Notes under the pieces: model-generated | What the model saw: the letters and a program-made list of their open reading frames with translations, nothing else | The model's database searches: none | Told to the model about the DNA's origin: nothing | Part shown: positions 42,210 through 50,764 of the stretch, piece by piece | Position numbering within the stretch: the first letter of the stretch is position 1 | Layout: the number at the start of each line of letters is the position of its first letter | Translations under genes and position numbers: made by a program | Assembly (NCBI GenBank): GCA_023435725.1 | Contig: JAEYRD010000056.1 | Span: 1-64,000, forward strand | Reading direction: 5' to 3' | DNA from: Pseudomonadota bacterium | GTDB lineage: Bacteria; Pseudomonadota; Alphaproteobacteria; Rhizobiales; Xanthobacteraceae | Length of the DNA: 64,000 bases

Positions 42210-42953
42210 CTAGAACTGATACCGCCGCAGCCCGCCATCCACCGGGATCACGGTGCCCGTGATGTATCGTGCCACAGGTGAGGCCAGGAACACCGCGAGC
42301 GCCGCGAGGTCCTCCGGCTCGCCCCAATAGCCGACCGGAATCTCTTCTTCCGCAAAACGCTCGCGATAATCCGGCGGATAGTTGCGGCGGATCTGCTCGC
42401 TCATGATGCGGCCGGGCGGGATGCAGTTGATGGTGATGCCGTGCTCGCCGATCTCGCGTGACAGGCCCTTGGCCCAGGCGTGCACGGCGGCCTTGGCGGC
42501 GAACGCTGCGTTCAGCCCTTCGGGCTCGGACTTGCCGGTGATGTTGACGATGCGGCCCCATTTGCGCGCGATCATCTGCGGCAGCAGCGCATGCGCGATG
42601 CGGCGGTAGCTGGTGAAATTCAGCGCGATCGCCTCGTCCCATTTGCTGTCGGGCGCATCGACCGGCAGCGGGCGGCTGCCGCCGGCATTGTTGACGAGGA
42701 TGTCGACATGACCGAGCTCCCTCAGCGCAAAGGCCGCGATCTTCTCGGCCGCGTCCTTCGCCATCACGTCCTGCTCGAGCGGCGTGATCAGCCCGCCACC
42801 GACCTCCTGCACCAGTTCGGCGAGCAGGTCGGTGCGCCGCGCCACGCCGACGACGCGCACGCCTTCGGCGGCCAGGCCCTTGGCGATGGCGCGGCCGATG
42901 CCGATGCTCGCCCCTGTGACGACAGCGGTTTTCGATTTGAGCCCGAGGTCCAT
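42210..42953 (-). CDS. SDR-family protein lacking the catalytic tyrosine
   Basis: A 247-residue short-chain dehydrogenase/reductase with the cofactor motif TGASIGIGRA, NNAGGSRP and the usual C-terminal PVDGGLR. The active site is altered: where YxxxK is expected the sequence is NAAFAAKAAV, so the lysine is kept and the tyrosine is replaced by alanine (with Phe beside it). Members of this type may use other residues or act only as binders. The start at 42953 has a GAGAG-type site. It is divergent from tam. Confidence 0.82.
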   Translation of the reverse strand: MDLGLKSKTAVVTGASIGIGRAIAKGLAAEGVRVVGVARRTDLLAELVQEVGGGLITPLEQDVMAKDAAEKIAAFALRELGHVDILVNNAGGSRPLPVDAPDSKWDEAIALNFTSYRRIAHALLPQMIARKWGRIVNITGKSEPEGLNAAFAAKAAVHAWAKGLSREIGEHGITINCIPPGRIMSEQIRRNYPPDYRERFAEEEIPVGYWGEPEDLAALAVFLASPVARYITGTVIPVDGGLRRYQF

Positions 42954-43097
42954 GGTCACACGCTCTCTTGTTCGTTTCTTCTGGGTTGCGGTTCGTTTCC
43001 AGCCCTGTCCCGGGTGCGGCGATTTGCCCGACCCGGAGAAGCAGTGGTAACGAAGAGGCCCCGCGAAGGAAACACGAAAAAGAAAAGGCGTTGGCCG

Positions 43098-43868
43098 ATG
43101 GTATGGGATCCGCAGCAATATCTGAAATTCTCTGGCCATCGGCTCAGGCCTGCCGTCGACCTGTTGATGCGGATTCCGGATTTTTGCCCGCGCGCGATTG
43201 CCGATCTCGGCGCAGGCGCCGGCAATGTCACCAAGCTGATCAAGGAACGCTGGCCGGCCGCGACCGTGACCGGCGTCGAGGGCTCGGCCGAGATGGTTGC
43301 TGCCGGGCGGAAGGCGGCGCCCGACGTGGAATGGTCACATGAGGACCTCGGCCATTGGCGCCCGGCGAAGCAATATGACGTGGTCTATTCCAATGCCGCA
43401 CTGCACTGGCTGCCCAATCATGCGTCACTGTTTCCATCGGTCATGGAGCGGGTGACGCCGGGCGGCATGCTTGCAGTTCAAATGCCACGCAACTTTACCG
43501 CGCCTTCGCACGTGCTGATTGGCGAGACCGCGCTGAACGGTCCGTGGCGGTCCAAGGTCGAGCATCTCGTCACCCCGCCGCCGGTGGAGGGACCGGCCTT
43601 CTATCACGACCTTCTTGCCCCGCTTTCCCAGAACATCGACATCTGGGAGACCGAGTATCTCCAAGTGCTCGAAGGCGAGAACCCCGTGAAGGAATGGACG
43701 AAGGGGACCTGGCTGACGCGCTATCTCGACATCCTGCAGGGCGATGAGAAGGCCGCTTTTGAAGCGGCTTACGGCGAACGGGTGGCGAAGGCCTATCCGA
43801 AGAATGCTGCAGGGCAGACGCTTTTCCCGTTCCGGCGTCTCTTCATGGTCGCCCAGCGCAAGACCTGA
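43098..43868 (+). CDS. tam: Trans-aconitate 2-methyltransferase
   Basis: A 256-residue SAM-dependent methyltransferase that detoxifies trans-aconitate. The opening WDPQQYLKFSGHRLRPAVDL is the Tam family signature. SAM motif I is IADLGAGAGN; motif II is VVYSNAALHWLPNH. Length is normal for the family. The start at 43098 is the first ATG that places the signature at the N-terminus. The gene appears monocistronic. Confidence 0.9.
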   Translation: MVWDPQQYLKFSGHRLRPAVDLLMRIPDFCPRAIADLGAGAGNVTKLIKERWPAATVTGVEGSAEMVAAGRKAAPDVEWSHEDLGHWRPAKQYDVVYSNAALHWLPNHASLFPSVMERVTPGGMLAVQMPRNFTAPSHVLIGETALNGPWRSKVEHLVTPPPVEGPAFYHDLLAPLSQNIDIWETEYLQVLEGENPVKEWTKGTWLTRYLDILQGDEKAAFEAAYGERVAKAYPKNAAGQTLFPFRRLFMVAQRKT

Positions 43869-44069
43869 TTGCACTGCCGCAATGCGACATAAGCGTCTCG
43901 CTCCCCGGATCAGGCACGGTCGCCGGGTTGCGGATACAACGGCCGTCAAGATAGCTTGGCTGCGGCAAATTGGGCTTAGGTCTAGTTGTTCGGGGTACGG
44001 ATTGCTGCCACTACTGAAACCGTAAAACAAAAAAGACCCGGTTTCCTAGGGTTGTTGGGGAGGTACTTC

Positions 44070-45095
44070 ATGCGCAAACTGCTTCTCGCGGTCGCCGTGA
44101 CCGCGCTCAGCTTGATTCCTGTCCTGGCACTTGTCTTGGCCCCCGCCGTTGCCCAGGCCCAGAGCCTGATCGTCATCAAGTTCAGCCACGTCGTCGCCAA
44201 CGACACCCCGAAGGGGAAGGGCGCGCTGAAATTCAAGGAACTCGCCGAGAAGTACACCGACGGCAAGGTCAAGATCGAAGTCTATCCGAACTCCTCGCTC
44301 TACAAGGACAAGGAGGAGATAGAGGCGCTGCAGCTCGGTTCGGTGCAGATGCTCGCGCCCTCGACCGCGAAATTCGCCCCGCTCGGCGTCAAGGAGTTCG
44401 AGGCGCTCGATCTGCCCTGGCTGTTCAAGGACGAAGAGGCCTATTCCAGCGCGATGAAGGGGGCGGTCGGCAAGTGGCTGTTCCAGAAGCTCGAGGCCAA
44501 GGGCATCACAGGGCTGGCCTATTGGGACAACGGCTTCCACATGGTCTCCGCGAGCCGTCCGCTGATGAAGCCGGAGGATTTCAAGGGCCTGAAATTCCGC
44601 ATCTCCGGATCGAAGATCGCCGACCAGTATTTCCGCCTTCTCGGCTCGATCCCGCAGATCATGGCGTTCTCGGAAGTCTACCAGGCGCTGCAGACCGGCG
44701 TGGTCGACGGCTGCGAGAACACCGCGTCCAACTATCTGACGCAGAAATTCTACGAGGTGCAGAAGGACATCACAGTGTCCTATCATGCGCATCTGCAATA
44801 TGCTGTCATCGTCAACTCGAAATTCTGGTCGGGCCTGCCGCCGGATATCCGCACCCAGCTCGAGAAGGCGATGGCGGATGCGACCGAGTACACCAACTCG
44901 ATCGCGCGCAAGGAGAACGACGACGCGCTCGCCGAGATCAAGAAGACGGGCAAGACCACGTTGCATTATCTCAGCGACGCCGATCGCAAGGCGTGGCAGG
45001 AAGCGATGCAACCGACTTATAAATGGGCGAAGAGCCGAGTCGGACAGGAAGTGCTCGATCTCGTCGCCAAGGAACTCGACGTCAAGATGAACTGA
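44070..45095 (+). CDS. TRAP transporter substrate-binding protein (DctP type)
   Basis: A 341-residue periplasmic binding protein with a Sec signal (MRKLLLAVAVTAL, cut after AQAQ). DctP-family marks include FSHVVANDTPKGKGALKFKE, the arginine that binds the substrate carboxylate in LKFRISGSK, and YQALQTGVVDGCENTASNY. The ATG at 44070 has GGGGAGG seven bases upstream. It pairs with the fused membrane protein downstream and presumably imports a C4-dicarboxylate or other organic acid. Confidence 0.92.
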   Translation: MRKLLLAVAVTALSLIPVLALVLAPAVAQAQSLIVIKFSHVVANDTPKGKGALKFKELAEKYTDGKVKIEVYPNSSLYKDKEEIEALQLGSVQMLAPSTAKFAPLGVKEFEALDLPWLFKDEEAYSSAMKGAVGKWLFQKLEAKGITGLAYWDNGFHMVSASRPLMKPEDFKGLKFRISGSKIADQYFRLLGSIPQIMAFSEVYQALQTGVVDGCENTASNYLTQKFYEVQKDITVSYHAHLQYAVIVNSKFWSGLPPDIRTQLEKAMADATEYTNSIARKENDDALAEIKKTGKTTLHYLSDADRKAWQEAMQPTYKWAKSRVGQEVLDLVAKELDVKMN

Positions 45096-45120
45096 CGCGT
45101 TTTCCGGGAGAATAAATACG

Positions 45121-45153
45121 AACGGTCGGGAGTGTGCGCACTCCCGGCCGTTT
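45121..45153 (+). terminator. Attenuating hairpin between dctP- and dctQM-type genes
   Basis: AACGGTCGGGAGTG (45121-45134) and CACTCCCGGCCGTT (45139-45152) form a 14-bp stem with one G-T type mismatch, a four-base loop and TTT after it. It lies within the operon and would reduce readthrough into the permease gene, giving more binding protein than permease. Confidence 0.65.
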
Positions 45154-45176
45154 CGCATCGATAGGGGGACTTTGTT

Positions 45177-47225
45177 TTGCTTCGCGTGCTCAATCAGGCG
45201 CTCAATCATCTCGAAGAGTGGTTGATCGCAACGCTCATTGCGGCTGCAACCGGCCTGATCTTCATCGCCGTGTTGCACCGCTATGGCGCGGGAGAGTCGA
45301 TCGCCCTATCGAGATGGGCGGCCGCGCACGGAATGACCTGGCTCGCGACGCTGTCGATGGCGGTGTTCACCTTCCTGTCCGAGCTCGACCTGTCGTGGGC
45401 GCAGGAACTCTGCATCTACATGTTCATCTGGATGGCGAAGTTCGGCGCGGCCTATGGCGTGCGCACCGGCATCCATGTCGGCGTCGACCTGCTCGTCAAT
45501 CGACTGCCTGAACATTCGCGCAAGCACGTGATCCTGTTCTCGCTGCTGTGCGGCGCGCTCTTCACCGGCATGATTGCCGCCTTCGGCGCCTCCTTCGTGC
45601 GCGAGATGTTCCACACCGGGCAGCAGTCCAACGACCTCGAAGCGCCGATGTGGTTCGTCTATCTGGCGATCCCGCTCGGCTCGGGCCTGATGTGCTTCCG
45701 CTTCCTCCAGGTCTCGTGGTCCTATTACCGGACCGGCGAGCTGCCGCATCATGACGAGAGTCATGTCGAAGGCGTGGAGGCCGACAGCTCGCCCGCGCTG
45801 CATCCGCAGCCCGCCGGCGCAGAAACCAAGGCTGCCGCGCGCAAGGTCTCGCCGCTCGGCGTGATCCTGATCATGGCGCCGATCCTGATCTTTGCGCTCT
45901 GCCTTGCCGAGAAGACCGGCATCATCGTGCTGCCGCACTGGATGCGCGCCTTCACCGTGTTCGCGCTGCTGATCGCGCTGATGCTGACCGGCATCCCGGT
46001 CTCGATCGCGCTCGGTCTCACCGTGATGACGTTCCTGTTCACGCTGACCACGGTGCCGATCGAAGCGGTCTCGATGAAGCTCTTCACCGGCATCGAGGGG
46101 TTCGAGATCATGGCGATCCCGTTCTTCATCCTCGCCGGCAATTTCCTCACCCACGGCGGCGTCGCACGCCGCATGATCAATTTCGCGACGTCGCTGATCG
46201 GCCACTGGCATGGCGGCCTCGGCCTTGCCGGTATCGTCGCCTGCGCGATGTTCGCGCTGGTCTGCGGCTCGAGCGTGGCGACCGTCGCCGCGATCGGCGC
46301 CATCGTGCTGCCCGAGATGGTCCGCCACGGCTATCCCATGCGCTTCGGCGCCGGCATCATCACGGTCGCGGGCTCGCTCGGCATCCTGATGCTGCCCTCG
46401 ATCCCGAAGATCGTCTACGCGGTCTCCACGAATACCTCGATCGGAGCACTGTTCGTCGCGGGCCTCTTGCCCGGCATCCTGCTGACGACAATGCTCTGCA
46501 TCGTCACCTGGTGGCTCGCACGCAAGCGCGACTATCCGCGACTGCCGAAGGCGAGCTGGGGCGAGACCGCCCGCACCTTCCGCGAGAGCATCTGGGGCTT
46601 GATGCTGGTCGTCATCATCATCGGCGGCATCTACAGCGGCCTGTTCACCGCGACCGAGGCCGCCGCCATGGCCGCGGTCTACTCGTTCATCATCGCGGTG
46701 TTCGTCTACAAGGCGATCAAGTTCGCGGACGTGCCGCGGGTACTGCTCCGCGCCGCCAACACCAGCGCGATGCTGCTCTACATCGTCACCAATGCGGTGC
46801 TGTTCTCCTTCGTGCTCTCCAACGAGAACCTGCCGGCGACGCTCGCCGACTGGATCGCAGCGCAGAATCTCGGCTGGGTCGGCTTCCTGCTCGTCGTGAA
46901 CGTGCTGCTTCTGCTCGCCGGCAACTTCATGGAGCCGAACTCGATCATCCTGATCATGGCGCCGATCCTGGCGCCCGCGGCCAAGAAGCTCGGCATCGAC
47001 CTCGTCCATTTCGGCATCGTGATGGACGTCAACATGGAGGTCGGCCTCTGCCATCCGCCTGTCGGCTTGAACCTGTACGTCGCGTCCATGATCGCGCGAA
47101 TGCGGATCACCGATCTGGCGGGGGCGGTGATGCCGTGGCTGCTCACCATGCTCGGCTTCCTCGTCATCGTGACCTATTGGCCCGACCTGACGCTGTGGCT
47201 GCCAAGGGTGCTGGGGATGCATTAG
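45177..47225 (+). CDS. TRAP transporter fused small/large permease (DctQ-DctM)
   Basis: A 682-residue membrane protein. Residues 1-205 form the DctQ part with four membrane segments (HLEEWLIATLIAAATG and WAQELCIYMFIWMAKFGAAY), then a hydrophilic linker (about 195-225, HHDESHVEGVEADSSPALHPQ in parts), then a DctM part with about 12 segments (PVSIALGLTVMTFL, LAGNFLTHGGVARRMINF, SVATVAAIGAIVLPEM). The start is a TTG with GGGGGA upstream; no ATG gives a full first helix. Natural Q-M fusions are known in TRAP systems. Confidence 0.88.
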   Translation: MLRVLNQALNHLEEWLIATLIAAATGLIFIAVLHRYGAGESIALSRWAAAHGMTWLATLSMAVFTFLSELDLSWAQELCIYMFIWMAKFGAAYGVRTGIHVGVDLLVNRLPEHSRKHVILFSLLCGALFTGMIAAFGASFVREMFHTGQQSNDLEAPMWFVYLAIPLGSGLMCFRFLQVSWSYYRTGELPHHDESHVEGVEADSSPALHPQPAGAETKAAARKVSPLGVILIMAPILIFALCLAEKTGIIVLPHWMRAFTVFALLIALMLTGIPVSIALGLTVMTFLFTLTTVPIEAVSMKLFTGIEGFEIMAIPFFILAGNFLTHGGVARRMINFATSLIGHWHGGLGLAGIVACAMFALVCGSSVATVAAIGAIVLPEMVRHGYPMRFGAGIITVAGSLGILMLPSIPKIVYAVSTNTSIGALFVAGLLPGILLTTMLCIVTWWLARKRDYPRLPKASWGETARTFRESIWGLMLVVIIIGGIYSGLFTATEAAAMAAVYSFIIAVFVYKAIKFADVPRVLLRAANTSAMLLYIVTNAVLFSFVLSNENLPATLADWIAAQNLGWVGFLLVVNVLLLLAGNFMEPNSIILIMAPILAPAAKKLGIDLVHFGIVMDVNMEVGLCHPPVGLNLYVASMIARMRITDLAGAVMPWLLTMLGFLVIVTYWPDLTLWLPRVLGMH

Positions 47226-47324
47226 CCGGGCTTGCGGCCGGACATGGCTAACGCGCGTTAAACCCGCGCGCTCAAATGCTGGTCTTGTGCTGGGAACTCA
47301 TCTTTACGGGTCTGCGGTAGGAAC

Positions 47325-48506
47325 ATGCCAGCGGATGGGGCTGGCATGCTGTTCAACAGAATGGAATCCGGACGGGCGTCAATTTCCGACGCCGTCTATA
47401 TGGAAGTGATCACGGGCCTTCACGGCACGACGATGCCGACCATTCTCGCCGGCGTCTGCCAGGCGATGGTCGGCGCGATCACGACTTACGAGACCGGCGA
47501 CCTGGTGACGGCGGCCCTGACGGTGGCCGGCGTTGTCGTGGCCCTTGTCCGCCTCTTCGAGATTTCTTCATTCCGTCGTCGCCTCGGGCGATCGCCGCAG
47601 CTCGGCCGGGCCGAGGCCGCGGTCTGGGAGCGGCGCTACGTTGCCGGCACCATCACGACGGCCTTTGTGCTCGGTGTCTTTGCGGCGCGCAGTATCGTGC
47701 TGGGCGACGCGATCTGCTCCGTGATGGCGATCGGCATCGGCTTCGGCTTTGGAGCCGGCGTGGTGGCGCGGCTGTCGCTGCGCCCCGTCGCGGCGCTGCT
47801 CGATCTCGCCGCCATCGCCGCGCCGGCCGCGATCGTGACGTTCATGGAGCCCGACCTCCGCCATGTCGGCCTTGGGCTGCTCATCGTGATGTACGTGGCC
47901 GCGAGCTTCGAGATGGTGCGGCTGAGCTTCAATGCCTCGATCAGCCAGATCACGCTCAAGCGGCAGTTCGAGCAGCTCGCGCGCTCGGACCCGATGACGG
48001 GTGTCTCCAACCGTTCGGTGCTGGCGGAAGACCTGCCCGTGATGCTCGCAGCGGGCGGCTTCGTGGCTGTCCACGCCCTCGATCTCGACCGCTTCAAGGA
48101 AGCGAACGATCGGTTCGGCCATCCCGTCGGCGATGCGCTGCTGAAGCAGGTTGCCGCGCGATTGAAGCTGCTCGCCGCGCATGACGACCTCGTGGTCCGG
48201 ATGGGTGGCGACGAATTCATCCTGGTGCAGCGGACGGGGGCCGATGCGGAAGCGATGGCGCAGCGCATCGTGCAAATGATCGGCGCGCCCTATGACGTCG
48301 ACGGGCAAGTGATCGAGCTCGGCGTAAGCATCGGTGTTGCCGTTGCACCGGAGGACGGATGCACCGCCGAAGCGCTGCTGTCGCGTTCCGACAAAGCCCT
48401 GTACCGCGCCAAGCAGGACCGTGGCGGCTATGTGCTTGCTCGCGAGTTGCGTCTGGCGGTCGCGACTGCGTCGGGTCGGCCAATGGCCAACGGTCTGGCT
48501 GCATAA
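47325..48506 (+). CDS. Membrane diguanylate cyclase (GGDEF)
   Basis: A 393-residue protein. The N-terminal half has about five hydrophobic segments (residues 30-200). The GGDEF domain (about 215-380) has an intact active-site motif, GGDEF at 294-298, with DLDRFKEANDRFGHPVGDALL upstream, so it should make cyclic-di-GMP. The inhibitory RxxD site five residues before GGDEF is lost: the arginine position is alanine (AHDD), so feedback inhibition by that site is unlikely. Later starts at 47346 or 47361 are possible. No EAL domain. Confidence 0.88.
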   Translation: MPADGAGMLFNRMESGRASISDAVYMEVITGLHGTTMPTILAGVCQAMVGAITTYETGDLVTAALTVAGVVVALVRLFEISSFRRRLGRSPQLGRAEAAVWERRYVAGTITTAFVLGVFAARSIVLGDAICSVMAIGIGFGFGAGVVARLSLRPVAALLDLAAIAAPAAIVTFMEPDLRHVGLGLLIVMYVAASFEMVRLSFNASISQITLKRQFEQLARSDPMTGVSNRSVLAEDLPVMLAAGGFVAVHALDLDRFKEANDRFGHPVGDALLKQVAARLKLLAAHDDLVVRMGGDEFILVQRTGADAEAMAQRIVQMIGAPYDVDGQVIELGVSIGVAVAPEDGCTAEALLSRSDKALYRAKQDRGGYVLARELRLAVATASGRPMANGLAA

Positions 48507-48656
48507 GCGCGGTCAGCCCCGGCCTGCTGCTGAGCATGCACCGCGTCGCCGCGAAGGTGCACCCTCTCGCCCGCGGGCTACGCATCCTGCCGTCGCCGAT
48601 AGCAATCGGTTGTGAGATGCGGTTAGATGACCGCAACAGGCCGGGAGGAGCGACAG

Positions 48657-50585
48657 ATGACAGAACCAAGCAGCGAGCCGAAGGACGCAACGCCGTCCGT
48701 CATCGCGCAGCAAACGGCGATGCTGAACGCGCTGCCGTTTTCCGACACGCGGGATTTCGACGACGCCGCACGCGGCTTTCTCGGCACAATCGACGACGCA
48801 GAGATCTCCAGCCCGCAGGGGCGGACGGTCTGGAGCCTGAAGCCCTACGGCTTCCTGTCCGCGGAAGAGGCGCCGCCCACGGTCAATCCGAGCCTGTGGC
48901 GACAATCGCGGCTCAACATGCAGCACGGCCTGTTCGAGGTCGTGCCCGGCGTCTATCAGGTGCGCGGGCTCGATATCGCCAACATGACGCTGATCGAGGG
49001 TGACAGCGGCGTCATCGTGGTCGACACCCTGACCTCGATCGAGGGCGCACGGGCCGCGCTGGATCTCTACTACAAGCATCGCGGTCAGCGCGCTGTCGCG
49101 GCCGTGATCTTCACCCACACCCACACCGATCATTGGGGCGGTGCGCGGGGCGTGCTGCAGGAGGATGCGCTCGCGACCGGCCGCGTGCCGATCATCGCGC
49201 CGAACCTGTTCATGGAGCACGCCGTCTCCGAGAACATCATCGCGGGACCTGCGATGCTGCGGCGGGCGCAGTACCAGTTCGGCCCGTTTCTCGCCAAGGG
49301 CGTGCGCGGGCATGTCGATTGCGGCCTCGGCAAGTCGATGGCGGCGGGATCGGTCGCGCTGCTGCGGCCGACCGACCTGGTCATGGTGACTGGCGACCGG
49401 CGCGTGATCGACGGCGTCGAGTTCGAATTCCAGATGGCGCCGAGCAGCGAAGCGCCGGCGGAGATGCATTTCTTCATCCCGCGCTACAAGCTCTTGAACC
49501 TCGCAGAGAACTGCACGCATAATTTCCACAACCTGCTGCCGTTCCGCGGCGCCGATGTGCGCGACGCGCTGGCCTGGTCAAAATACCTGGGCGAGGCCTT
49601 GCTGCTCTGGGACGGCAAGGCGGAGGCAATGTGCGGCCAGCATCACTGGCCGGTGTGGGGACGCGAGCGCATCGGCACGATGATCCGGCAGCAGCGCGAC
49701 CTCTACAAGTTCGCCCATGACCAGACCATCCGCCTGATGAACCATGGCCTCACCGCGGCGGAGATCGCCGAGACGATCCAGCTGCCGAAGAGCCTCGAAG
49801 GCGCCTGGCACGGCCGCGGCTATTACGGTCACATCAGACACAATGTTAAGGCGATCTATCAGAAGTACCTCGGCTGGTACGACGCCAACCCGGTCAATCT
49901 CGATCCGCTGCCGCCGGTGGCTTCAGGCAAGAAGTATGTCGAATACATGGGCGGCGCCGATGCCATTCTCGCGCGGGCCCGCACGGACTTCGACAAGGGT
50001 GAGTTTCGCTTCGTCGCGCAGGCGCTCGGCCATCTCGTCTTTGCCGAGCCGGATAACCAGGCGGCGCGTGCATTGCTGGCCGATACCCTGGAGCAGCTCG
50101 GTTATGCCGCCGAGAGCTCGACCTGGCGCAACGCCTATCTGTTCGGAGCGCAGGAGCTGCGGCAGGGCATGCCGAAGGCGCCACCGCGTCCATCGATGCC
50201 GCGCGAGACGCTGGCGGCGCTGCGCACCGAACAGCTCTGGGACGTGCTCGGCATCCGCCTCAACGGCCCCAAGGCCGAGGGTAAGCATATCGTGCTGAAC
50301 TGGAGCTTCTCCGACACCGGCGAGACCTTCGTGCTCAACCTGGAGAATTGTGCGCTCACTTACACCGAGGGCGTGCAGGCGGAAGGTGCAGATGCCAGCT
50401 TCACGCTCGCGCGTGCGACGCTGGATGAGGTGATCGCGAAACTAACGAGCTTCCCGGAGGCAGTGGCAGCCGGCAAGATCAAGCTCGACGGCAACCCGCT
50501 TCGGCTCGCCGAGCTGATGGGCCTGATGGACGAATTCCCACGCATGTTCGAGATCGTCGAGCCGAAGCGGGCGGCGGTGACGTAG
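48657..50585 (+). CDS. Alkylsulfatase, metallo-beta-lactamase type (SdsA1-like)
   Basis: A 642-residue protein of the SDS-hydrolase family. The zinc motif HTHTDHWGG lies at residues 154-162 (H154, H156, D158, H159), in a metallo-beta-lactamase domain of about 100-330. It is followed by the dimerisation domain (AEAMCGQHHWPVWGRERI and beyond), and the C-terminal 120 residues form an SCP2-like lipid-binding domain (VLNWSFSDTGETFVLNLEN). Unlike SdsA1 of Pseudomonas, no signal peptide is visible. It cleaves sulfate from alkyl sulfates, giving sulfur or carbon. GGAGGAG precedes the ATG at 48657. Confidence 0.9.
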   Translation: MTEPSSEPKDATPSVIAQQTAMLNALPFSDTRDFDDAARGFLGTIDDAEISSPQGRTVWSLKPYGFLSAEEAPPTVNPSLWRQSRLNMQHGLFEVVPGVYQVRGLDIANMTLIEGDSGVIVVDTLTSIEGARAALDLYYKHRGQRAVAAVIFTHTHTDHWGGARGVLQEDALATGRVPIIAPNLFMEHAVSENIIAGPAMLRRAQYQFGPFLAKGVRGHVDCGLGKSMAAGSVALLRPTDLVMVTGDRRVIDGVEFEFQMAPSSEAPAEMHFFIPRYKLLNLAENCTHNFHNLLPFRGADVRDALAWSKYLGEALLLWDGKAEAMCGQHHWPVWGRERIGTMIRQQRDLYKFAHDQTIRLMNHGLTAAEIAETIQLPKSLEGAWHGRGYYGHIRHNVKAIYQKYLGWYDANPVNLDPLPPVASGKKYVEYMGGADAILARARTDFDKGEFRFVAQALGHLVFAEPDNQAARALLADTLEQLGYAAESSTWRNAYLFGAQELRQGMPKAPPRPSMPRETLAALRTEQLWDVLGIRLNGPKAEGKHIVLNWSFSDTGETFVLNLENCALTYTEGVQAEGADASFTLARATLDEVIAKLTSFPEAVAAGKIKLDGNPLRLAELMGLMDEFPRMFEIVEPKRAAVT

Positions 50586-50600
50586 GGCTCTGCCTTCTCA

Positions 50601-50678
50601 GTCATTGCGAGCGTAGCGAAGCAATCCAGAGTCTTTCCGCGGAGGGATTCTGGATTGCTTCGCTACGCTCGCAATGAC
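50601..50678. repeat. Perfect 30-bp inverted repeat between convergent genes
   Basis: The arms at 50601-50630 (beginning GTCATTGCGAGCGTAGCG) and 50649-50678 are perfect inverses over 30 bases, with an 18-base loop containing CCGCGG. This is a typical extragenic palindrome of Bradyrhizobium and may also end transcription for both flanking genes. Confidence 0.75.
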
Positions 50679-50710
50679 GTGTTGATAGAGCAGGGCGCCA
50701 CATTCTCAAT

Positions 50711-50749
50711 TGTCGTCCCGGATCTGCGCTTCGCTTGTGCGGGACGACA
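50711..50749. repeat. Second palindrome before the glycosyltransferase end
   Basis: TGTCGTCCCG (50711-50720) and CGGGACGACA (50740-50749) form a perfect 10-bp stem with a 19-base loop. It is a separate repeat type from the 30-bp one just upstream, and could terminate the minus-strand glycosyltransferase gene. Confidence 0.6.
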
Positions 50750-50764
50750 CCTTTGATTGGTCTA

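Noticed and set aside
45306..47222. A 638-residue minus-strand frame
   Set aside because: Antisense to the fused TRAP permease; the translation is an Arg/His/Asp-rich string without any domain.
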